From Flavobacteriales bacterium (GTDB lineage Bacteria > Bacteroidota > Bacteroidia > Flavobacteriales > Flavobacteriaceae): a stretch of 5,546 nt of DNA. A model generated the notes under the pieces. That model saw only the letters and a list, made by a program, of their open reading frames with translations, did not search any database and was not told the origin of the DNA. Below, one piece after another: positions 1-4,874 of this stretch. The position numbers were made by a program, and so were the translations under genes. The stretch's first letter is position 1; each line of letters opens with the position of its first letter. Location: the NCBI GenBank assembly GCA_027033875.1, contig JALVKK010000076.1:1-5546 (forward strand). The letters are read 5' to 3'.

Positions 1-941
1 GCGTAGTGGGCTAATTTTTCATGATCGTGAAAACGGTAATAATCATCACCTAAACCGAGAGATTTATGCCATTTTAATCGGGTTTCTTTCCACTTATCAA
101 ACCATTCTTTTTGGGTGCCGGGACGGACAAAAAATTGCATCTCCATTTGTTCAAATTCGCGCATACGAAAAATAAATTGTCGAGCTACGATTTCGTTGCG
201 AAATGCTTTACCGGTTTGAGCAATCCCAAAGGGGATTTTCATTCGCATGGTTTTTTGTACGTTTAAAAAGTTGACAAAAATACCTTGTGCCGTTTCGGGA
301 CGAAGATATAAATCGGTTGCATTTTCGGCGGAAGCGCCCAATTTTGTTCCGAACATCAGATTAAATTGTTTGACATCGGTCCAGTTTTTACTGCCCGATA
401 CCGGATCGGCGATACCTAATTCTTCTATCAATGTTTTAATATCTGTCAAATCATTGTTTTCCAATGACTTTGCCATGCGTTGCAAAATATTTTGTTGTTG
501 TTTGCGATATTTTACGACACGCGGGTGTGTAGATTCAAATTGGGTTTGGTCAAAAGCATCGCCAAAACGTTTACGAGCTTTTTTGATTTCTTTTTGTGCT
601 TTCTGTTCCAATTTTTCAACATAATCTTCAATCAAAACATCTGCGCGATACCGTTTTTTGCTGTCTTTATTATCGATGAGCGGGTCATTAAAAGCATCGA
701 CATGTCCGGAAGCTTTCCAAGTCGTAGGGTGCATAAAAATGGCAGCATCCAAGCCGACTATATTTTGGTGCAAACGGGTCATGGCTTGCCACCAATATTC
801 ACGAATATTGCGTTTGAGTTCCACACCGTTGGGTCCGTAGTCGTAAACAGCGCTTAATCCGTCATAAATTTCACTAGATGCAAATACAAAACCGTATTCT
901 TTGGCGTGAGATAAAACTTTTTTAAATTGATCGTCGCTCAT
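1..941 (-). CDS. glyS: Glycyl-tRNA synthetase (N-terminal part, cut by window edge)
   Basis: This cytoplasmic class II aminoacyl-tRNA synthetase charges tRNA-Gly with glycine, using ATP. The reading frame runs from ATG at 941 to the left edge without a stop, giving 313 complete codons of a family usually near 500 residues. The protein opens with the typical N-terminus around residues 14-45 (AKEYGFVFASSEIY, then YDYGPNGVELKRN). It continues with HPTTWKASGHVDAF (71-84), the signature LRPETAQGIFVNF (213-225), and class II motif 2 with FRNE at 247-250 and FRMREFEQMEMQFF at 258-271. Motif 3 and the anticodon-binding domain lie outside the window. This is the single-chain, alpha-dimer type, not the split alpha/beta enzyme. 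No Shine-Dalgarno motif precedes the start. A well-formed promoter lies about 65 bases upstream, so the gene is probably transcribed separately from the gene at 1058-1963. The identification is secure. Confidence 0.97.
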   Translation of the reverse strand, partial: MSDDQFKKVLSHAKEYGFVFASSEIYDGLSAVYDYGPNGVELKRNIREYWWQAMTRLHQNIVGLDAAIFMHPTTWKASGHVDAFNDPLIDNKDSKKRYRADVLIEDYVEKLEQKAQKEIKKARKRFGDAFDQTQFESTHPRVVKYRKQQQNILQRMAKSLENNDLTDIKTLIEELGIADPVSGSKNWTDVKQFNLMFGTKLGASAENATDLYLRPETAQGIFVNFLNVQKTMRMKIPFGIAQTGKAFRNEIVARQFIFRMREFEQMEMQFFVRPGTQKEWFDKWKETRLKWHKSLGLGDDYYRFHDHEKLAHY

Positions 942-981
942 GTGATTAATACTTTTAATGATAATATTTTGACTAAGAGGC

Positions 982-1018
982 AAAAAAAAGCTACCTTTGA
1001 GCGAACAAAGATAGCTTT
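982..1018 (-). terminator. Intrinsic terminator after the coiled-coil protein gene
   Basis: The arms are 1018-1012 pairing with 987-993 (AAAGCTA with TAGCTTT) and 1010-1006 pairing with 995-999 (CTTTG with CAAAG), closing a six-base loop at 1000-1005. The one unpaired column, 994/1011, is a C-A mismatch in plus-strand RNA but a G-U wobble in minus-strand RNA. The minus transcript therefore has a continuous 13-pair stem. A run of U follows on the minus strand (from 989 to 982), as expected of a Rho-independent terminator for leftward transcription. It lies 40 bases past the stop codon at 1058. Confidence 0.85.
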
Positions 1019-1036
1019 ATTGATTGATATTTACAA
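1006..1036 (-). promoter_or_regulatory. Probable glyS promoter (Bacteroidota type)
   Basis: On the minus strand, TTG (1036-1034) is followed by a 20-nt spacer and then TATCTTTG (1013-1006). This matches the Bacteroidota housekeeping sigma consensus TTG, about 17-23 nt, TAnnTTTG. It is the best promoter match in the window. Transcription would start near 1000, leaving a leader of about 60 nt before the glyS ATG at 941. The TATCTTTG box lies inside the 5' arm of the terminator hairpin of the upstream gene. The match is seen directly in the sequence; its activity is inferred. Confidence 0.72.
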
Positions 1037-1057
1037 TTTTTTCAAATAGTCAGTTAT

Positions 1058-1963
1058 TTAAAATAGTCCGCTTTCCATTTCAAAACTTGTTGAGCCGACT
1101 TTATATCCGTTATGATAAAGATATACATCATATTTTCCTTTGATAAATTCATGTTCTATATCTTTTGGTTTTACAAAAATACAAACTTTTAAAGCTTTGT
1201 TTTCATAGATAACGTTTTCCGAGCCACTTACTTCAACAGATTGATTATCAACATCAATGGTTTCTTGACTGCCAATAACATCTCCGTTGGGATTGACAAC
1301 TCTGACATAAAAAGTTTGATTACCGGTTTCCAAAATCTCATTTTTTGGAACGGTAAAACAAACTCTGATATCAGTTGCTCGTTTGTATTTGTTAGTTTCA
1401 ATAACTTTACCGGAACTTTTGATTTTGACACCTTGGGCTACAATATTGGTCGGATATAAAATTTTGGCTTTGTTCAATGTTTGGGACAATTGCTCATTTT
1501 TGTTGAGTAGCGTGTCGTTAAATTGTTTTTGTTGTTCCAAATTGGTGTTTAAACTGTCATTTTCAGTAATTAACAACATATTTGCTGCACGCAATGAATC
1601 GGCGAGTTTATATAATTTGTCGCGTTGTGCTTTCAGTGAAGCTACTTCTCGTTTATATTTGTGAATAACACCGGCGGTTATTTTTTTCTGTTTTTTAACT
1701 TCTTCGATTAAAGATTCGATACGTGTTTTAGCTTCTTCAAATTTGGTTGAAATTTTTGTTTTTTCTTCAAGTGCCTGATCATAATTGACTTTCAAATCTT
1801 CAAGTTCGTTGATAACTTGTTCTTTTTCTTGTTGCAAAATTTGTTCTGTTTCTTTTGATTCATTATACATATTATAAGTATAATAACCTAAACCTAAAAT
1901 AGCGATACCCAATAAAGCTACTAAGATTTTTAAAACAGGAGAATTACTTTTTTGTGTTTCCAT
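1058..1963 (-). CDS. Membrane-anchored coiled-coil protein, flavobacterial family often mislabelled ParA
   Basis: This 301-residue protein has three visible parts. Residues 10-30 form one hydrophobic segment (VLKILVALLGIAILGLGYY), preceded by a short tail with two lysines. Residues 36-166 are a long charged heptad-rich coiled coil. Residues 168-301 look like a beta-rich domain. The C-terminal domain holds two similar stretches, VCFTVPKNEI (201-210) and VCIFVKPKDI (260-269), each with one cysteine. From memory this matches a conserved flavobacterial family that databases often call 'chromosome partitioning protein ParA'. I see no Walker A or other nucleotide-binding motif, so the ParA label is not supported. 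The tail charge suggests a cytoplasmic N-terminus and an extracytoplasmic coiled coil, which is inference. The ATG at 1963 has no Shine-Dalgarno motif. The gene lies 94 bp after tsaB and ends in a strong terminator. Its function is unknown. Confidence 0.88.
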   Translation of the reverse strand: METQKSNSPVLKILVALLGIAILGLGYYTYNMYNESKETEQILQQEKEQVINELEDLKVNYDQALEEKTKISTKFEEAKTRIESLIEEVKKQKKITAGVIHKYKREVASLKAQRDKLYKLADSLRAANMLLITENDSLNTNLEQQKQFNDTLLNKNEQLSQTLNKAKILYPTNIVAQGVKIKSSGKVIETNKYKRATDIRVCFTVPKNEILETGNQTFYVRVVNPNGDVIGSQETIDVDNQSVEVSGSENVIYENKALKVCIFVKPKDIEHEFIKGKYDVYLYHNGYKVGSTSFEMESGLF

Positions 1964-2050
1964 AGTTATTTATCAGTTGGTTAGTATTTCAAGAGATTTA
2001 ATTATTGTATGTTTTTATATTATGTATTACAACGAATAATGATGTCAAAT

Positions 2051-2066
2051 AGTATATTTATATACT
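2051..2066. repeat. Short AT-rich inverted repeat over the tsaB stop codon
   Basis: AGTATAT (2051-2057) and ATATACT (2060-2066) are perfect 7-base inverted repeats with a 2-base centre that includes part of the tsaB TAA stop (2058-2060). In minus-strand RNA it can fold only with a small loop and is not followed by a clean U run. In plus-strand orientation it is followed by eight T, but no plus-strand gene ends here. It may be a weak 3'-end structure, or chance in AT-rich DNA. Confidence 0.35.
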
Positions 2067-2732
2067 TTTTTTTGAAACTACTATAAAATCTTTAAGATAA
2101 AAAGGTTCAAAATAGGCGATGTTTTCAAAGTTTTTTGTTATAAATTTTTGAAAAGCAATATCATGCATTTGTTGAGCTGAAGGGTATCTTTCGTTGGAAA
2201 AAACGGCGTTTTTATGCAAAATAATATTCCGAGCTTTGACAACGGCATCACCTACAAAGACAACTGTATTTTCGTTCAGATATTTTTCAAAAGGATTGTC
2301 TTCCAATATATCTGCCTGTACATCGCGTACCAAAGTGTAGTGTTGGTCATAAACCGCGCTGTAAACTTCCATTCGGCGAGCATCGATGATCGGAATGATA
2401 AAGCCGGAATTTATAGTAATTTTTCGTGCCAATATTGTCAAAGTAGATAGACTTATCAACGGTATATTTAATGCATAAGCTAAGCCTTTTGCAGCTGACA
2501 CTCCTATACGCAAGCCGGTATATGATCCCGGTCCTTTACTTACGGCAACCGCATTCAAATCACTTGGTTTTAATCGGTTTTGTTTTAATATACGGTCTAT
2601 AAAAACATGCAATTTTTCGGCGTGAGAATAAGATTCGCTTGCATATTCAATTACATCAATTAATTGCTTGTCTTTTCCCAACGAAACCGAACAATTTTTG
2701 GTAGCAGTTTCTATATTTAAGATATATGCCAT
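2058..2732 (-). CDS. tsaB: tRNA threonylcarbamoyladenosine biosynthesis protein TsaB
   Basis: TsaB is the inactive ASKHA-fold partner of TsaD. In the TsaB-TsaD-TsaE complex it helps transfer threonylcarbamoyl from threonylcarbamoyl-AMP to A37 of tRNAs that read ANN codons, in the cytoplasm. The 224-residue length is typical. The sequence begins with the phosphate-1-like strand pair ILNIETATKNCSVSL (4-18) and carries SYSHAEKLH (34-42). It then shows the hallmark SKGPGSYTGLRIGVSAAKGLAYAL (65-88), the DARRMEVY motif (117-124), and the C-terminal EPFYLKDF (209-216). The ATG at 2732 gives exactly the conserved N-terminus, so the start is firm. The gene follows the ompH-like gene by 37 bp with no promoter match between them, suggesting co-transcription. 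TsaC, TsaD and TsaE are not encoded in this window. Confidence 0.96.
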   Translation of the reverse strand: MAYILNIETATKNCSVSLGKDKQLIDVIEYASESYSHAEKLHVFIDRILKQNRLKPSDLNAVAVSKGPGSYTGLRIGVSAAKGLAYALNIPLISLSTLTILARKITINSGFIIPIIDARRMEVYSAVYDQHYTLVRDVQADILEDNPFEKYLNENTVVFVGDAVVKARNIILHKNAVFSNERYPSAQQMHDIAFQKFITKNFENIAYFEPFYLKDFIVVSKKSI

Positions 2733-2769
2733 TTATGATGCGTTGAAAATTAAGTAACAATAATAATTT

Positions 2770-3312
2770 TTACTTGTTGGCAGTTGTATCTTTTTTAGTC
2801 GCTGCGTCATATTCGGCGTCCAAAGCTTTTAAGACCTCGTCTGTAATATCTGCACCGGCATCTCCATACATCATAGCGCCCGTACTGTTTTTACCAAAAA
2901 TGTATTTGTAACCGTTTTTCTTACCGTAGGTATCAAAAAATTCATAAATTTTCTTGATAACCGAATCTGTTTGTTTTTGTATCTCGGCTGATAATTTATT
3001 ACCTTCTTGTTGTTGCATCTGTTGAATAATCTGTTGTTTTTGATACAATTCCTGATCTTTTTGTTGGGCTTTCTTTGGCGACATTTTTGCTGCTTTTTGT
3101 TGAAAATCAACAACTTCTTTTCGCCATGCTTTTACCATTGAATCGTATTTTTTGGTAAAGGCTTCTTGTTTTTGCTTAAAAACAGCTTCTTGATCTTTTA
3201 CCCCTTTATATTCTTTAAAAATAGTTTCTGTTTTTACAAATGCCGTCTTGACTTCTTTTTGACAAGCTGTTAATAAACTGATACTTAACAATATTAAACC
3301 AATTTTTTTCAT
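2770..3312 (-). CDS. OmpH/Skp-family lipoprotein, putative periplasmic chaperone
   Basis: This 180-residue protein starts with a lipoprotein signal peptide: MKK, a hydrophobic stretch 4-14, and a lipobox LLTAC with the lipidated cysteine at position 17 followed by Gln18. The mature part has the Skp/OmpH plan. A short beta strand (VKTAFVKTETIFKEY, 21-35) leads into a long Lys/Gln/Glu-rich helical hairpin (about 38-128). A returning strand follows (NGYKYIFGKN, 133-142), then the C-terminal DITDEVLKALDAEYDAA (155-171). Skp-type proteins form trimers that hold unfolded outer-membrane proteins in the periplasm. Classical Skp is soluble, whereas this copy would be membrane-anchored by lipid. It lies directly upstream of tsaB. 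A TAAATTTG promoter core at 3342-3349 lies about 30 bp before the ATG. The family call is strong; chaperone activity is inferred from the fold. Confidence 0.9.
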   Translation of the reverse strand: MKKIGLILLSISLLTACQKEVKTAFVKTETIFKEYKGVKDQEAVFKQKQEAFTKKYDSMVKAWRKEVVDFQQKAAKMSPKKAQQKDQELYQKQQIIQQMQQQEGNKLSAEIQKQTDSVIKKIYEFFDTYGKKNGYKYIFGKNSTGAMMYGDAGADITDEVLKALDAEYDAATKKDTTANK

Positions 3313-3341
3313 AGTTTTATTTTTTTAATTTATGATTGCGA

Positions 3342-3349
3342 CAAATTTA
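3342..3349 (-). promoter_or_regulatory. Promoter core (-7 box) for the ompH-like/tsaB transcript
   Basis: The minus strand reads TAAATTTG, a full match to the Bacteroidota -7 consensus TAnnTTTG, 29 bases upstream of the ATG at 3312. It predicts a start of transcription near 3336 and a leader of about 25 nt. No TTG occurs 17-23 nt further upstream; the nearest likeness is TGTT. The -33 element is therefore weak, which may mean moderate strength or dependence on an activator. Confidence 0.55.
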
Positions 3350-3464
3350 CAGTTTTTATTGAAATTATTAACATTTTTATCATTTACTTTCATCTTGATG
3401 TCTGTTAAAATGATTCGGCAGTGATGATAAATTTCAAATTTCCGAATTAACTATAATTAAAAAA

Positions 3465-3497
3465 TTTGCAATCAAATTAAATTATTTTATAAATTTA
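3465..3497 (+). promoter_or_regulatory. Candidate promoter of the DUF6913-like gene
   Basis: TTTG (3465-3468) is followed after 21 nt by TAAATTTA (3490-3497), one base off the TAnnTTTG consensus. The start of transcription would fall near 3502-3504, only 6-8 nt before the proposed TTG start at 3510. A second near match, TAAATTTC at 3428-3435, has no TTG at the right distance. The evidence is the motif match only. Confidence 0.45.
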
Positions 3498-3509
3498 CAC
3501 CTTAAAAAT

Positions 3510-4037
3510 TTGCACTTTTTGTTTAGTTTCAAAGAAAATAGTATAGAAAGAAAAATCACGTTATTAATCAATGTGTTATCCGAACGATCAATGCCGTTAA
3601 AACCGATAAGAAAAGTAGCGATTTTGAATAATCCGAAATCTAAATTGAATTTTGAAAACTTAAAATATGTCCAACGGGCATTAAATTTGAGTAGTAGCCA
3701 GTTTGATATTTTTACTTTCAAAGAAAAAAATGATCATTATAACGAACTACGCGGTATTGTCGCTGACAAAAGTGTTTTTTCGACATTCGGTAACATAAAA
3801 ACACCTGAAATTTTAGAATTTTTGGACAGACGATACGACTTGTTACTGGATTTTACAGCCATGACCAATCTTTATGAAAAATATTTATCTCTTTCCATAA
3901 AAGCTTCTTTCAGAATAGGTTATTTCAACGAAGATGAATTATATGATTTTATGTTGAATATACCAAAAGGCAATATCAAATTGTTTGCCGACGAAAGCGT
4001 TAAATATTTAAGAATCATCGGGTTACTCAAGCCGTAA
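3510..4037 (+). CDS. DUF6913-like conserved protein of unknown function, probable TTG start
   Basis: This 175-residue protein has no signal peptide and no membrane segment and is probably cytoplasmic. It resembles, from memory, a small flavobacterial family (I believe Pfam DUF6913). Shared features are a basic N-terminus, a first strand with RKVAILNN (34-41), a central YDLLLDFTAMTN (109-120), and the closing block ASFRIGYFNEDELYDFMLN (132-150) and LFADESVKYLRIIGLLK (158-174). The alternating strand and helix pattern suggests an alpha/beta fold; no catalytic motif is evident. No ATG occurs in frame upstream of residue 28. The TTG at 3510 keeps the family-like N-terminus FKENSIERKI, whereas ATG at 3591 would remove it, so TTG is preferred. 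This is the only plus-strand gene here. It is divergent from the ompH-like gene and convergent with rlmB, so it is probably monocistronic. Confidence 0.75.
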   Translation: MHFLFSFKENSIERKITLLINVLSERSMPLKPIRKVAILNNPKSKLNFENLKYVQRALNLSSSQFDIFTFKEKNDHYNELRGIVADKSVFSTFGNIKTPEILEFLDRRYDLLLDFTAMTNLYEKYLSLSIKASFRIGYFNEDELYDFMLNIPKGNIKLFADESVKYLRIIGLLKP

Positions 4038-4075
4038 GCTCACAATAATAAAAATCTTATCTGTACAATTTTTTT
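4038..4075. other. Convergent junction, no clear terminator
   Basis: Only 38 bp separate the ends of the DUF6913-like gene and rlmB. A run of nine T (4069-4077) lies on the plus strand and could serve as a U tract for the rightward transcript, but no convincing GC-bearing hairpin precedes it. Only the hexamer TGTACA just before it is self-complementary. Ends on both strands may depend on Rho or simply overlap. Confidence 0.4.
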
Positions 4076-4807
4076 TTATTTCCACAGGCGTTGTCTGATC
4101 ACTTCATACAATATTACGCCACAAGCCACAGATACGTTGAGAGAAGTCATCTTGCTTGACATCGGCAATTTTATTTTTGCAGTGCATAATTCCAATAAAC
4201 TTTTATGAATGCCTTTTCCTTCACTGCCCATAATAACGGCTATATTTGTTTTCAAATCTGTTTCATATATCGATTGTTGGGCTTTTTCGGTGGCAGCAAA
4301 TATGTTTATATCGTAGGCTTGCAATAAGAAAATAGCATCTTTTAGATGTTTAACTTTGATCAAAGGAATATTAAAAATACCGCCGGCTGAAGTTTTGATA
4401 GTGTCTTCATTGACCGGAGCGCTGTTATTTTCAGAAAAAATAAGACCATCGGCATTGACGGCAACCGCTGTTCTGATGATAGCACCGAAATTTCTAGGAT
4501 CTGTAATACCGTCAAGTATGATAAACAATCTTGATTGATTCGCGGGTTGTTCCAAAATATTTTCCAATATGGCAAATTTTATCGGAGAAATATATGCGAC
4601 GACACCTTGATGATTTTCGCGGGTCAATTTGTTGAGTTTTTCCACAGGAACATTTTTGTAGTGAATATTGTGAACTTTTAAAAGTTCCAATAATTTTTGC
4701 GCCCCCCGACCTTTTAGTTTTTTTTGTATAAATATTTTGTCTATTTGTTTTCCCGATTTTATGGCTTCCATAACCGGATGCAGTCCGTATATAAGATTGG
4801 TTTTCAT
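4076..4807 (-). CDS. rlmB: 23S rRNA (guanosine-2'-O)-methyltransferase, RlmB/TrmH family
   Basis: This cytoplasmic SPOUT-class enzyme uses S-adenosylmethionine to methylate a ribose 2'-OH. For RlmB the target is G2251 in the P-loop region of 23S rRNA. The 243-residue length is typical. The N-terminal substrate-binding domain opens with IYGLHPVMEAIKSG (6-19) and includes ENHQGVVAYIS (64-74). The knotted catalytic domain shows motif 1, ILDGITDPRNFGAIIRTA (97-114), with Asn106 and Arg112. Motif 2 is IMGSEGKGI (192-200) with Glu196, and motif 3 is LPMSSKMTSLNVSVACGVILYE (214-235) with Ser222 and Asn224. All key residues are present. The ATG at 4807 gives the family N-terminus. A promoter core ends only five bases upstream, suggesting little or no leader. 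Specificity for G2251 rather than another TrmH-type site is inferred from the RlmB-like N-terminal domain. Confidence 0.94.
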   Translation of the reverse strand: MKTNLIYGLHPVMEAIKSGKQIDKIFIQKKLKGRGAQKLLELLKVHNIHYKNVPVEKLNKLTRENHQGVVAYISPIKFAILENILEQPANQSRLFIILDGITDPRNFGAIIRTAVAVNADGLIFSENNSAPVNEDTIKTSAGGIFNIPLIKVKHLKDAIFLLQAYDINIFAATEKAQQSIYETDLKTNIAVIMGSEGKGIHKSLLELCTAKIKLPMSSKMTSLNVSVACGVILYEVIRQRLWK

Positions 4808-4812
4808 ACGGA

Positions 4813-4820
4813 CAAAGTTA
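4813..4820 (-). promoter_or_regulatory. Promoter core (-7 box) immediately before rlmB
   Basis: The minus strand reads TAACTTTG, a full TAnnTTTG match, with only TCCGT between it and the rlmB ATG at 4807. Transcription would be expected to begin within a few bases of the start codon. The -33 position shows ATG (4842-4840, 19-nt spacer), one base off TTG, and lies inside the dyad at 4832-4847. Confidence 0.5.
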
Positions 4821-4831
4821 GTTAAAACTTT

Positions 4832-4847
4832 ATATTATTCATAATAT
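4832..4847. repeat. Perfect 7-2-7 inverted repeat over the rlmB -33 region
   Basis: ATATTAT (4832-4838) and ATAATAT (4841-4847) are exact inverted repeats around a TC centre. The dyad covers the expected -33 region of the rlmB promoter core at 4813-4820. The position would suit an operator for a dimeric regulator, but the DNA here is nearly all A and T, so chance is a real alternative. Confidence 0.35.
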
Positions 4848-4874
4848 TTAAATGCGTTTGGAATCGAGAGAAAA

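Larger units (their letters stand above)
3313..3509. other. Divergent intergenic region between the ompH-like and DUF6913-like genes
   Basis: This strongly AT-rich 197-bp stretch separates two divergent genes and carries a promoter core on each strand (3342-3349 minus, 3465-3497 plus). It also contains a direct repeat of the core AAAAATTTGCA, at 3460-3470 and 3504-3514 (the second copy reaching into the start of the plus-strand gene). I see no tRNA, riboswitch-like fold or small gene in it. Confidence 0.6.

Noticed and set aside
247..857. Overlapping plus-strand open frames of 60-125 codons across the glyS region
   Set aside because: They lie antisense to glyS, whose frame carries clear synthetase motifs. 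Their products show no family likeness and no promoter precedes them.
2002..2032. Possible promoter for the coiled-coil gene: TTG (2032-2030), 20 nt, TACAATAA (2009-2002) on the minus strand
   Set aside because: The spacing is good but the -7 box matches only three of six defined positions, so it is not distinguishable from chance in AT-rich DNA. The gene may instead be read from the ompH-tsaB transcript.
2051..2073. Hairpin plus T run read as a plus-strand terminator
   Set aside because: No plus-strand gene ends before it, the stem is almost all A-T and the loop is only two bases wide at full pairing. It is kept only as a low-confidence repeat.
4061..4077. Terminator hairpin between the DUF6913-like gene and rlmB
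   Set aside because: Only the TGTACA hexamer is self-complementary; there is no stem with a proper loop before the T run.
4356..4575. Short open frames on both strands inside rlmB
   Set aside because: They are shadows of the conserved SPOUT methyltransferase frame, with no start signals and no recognisable product.
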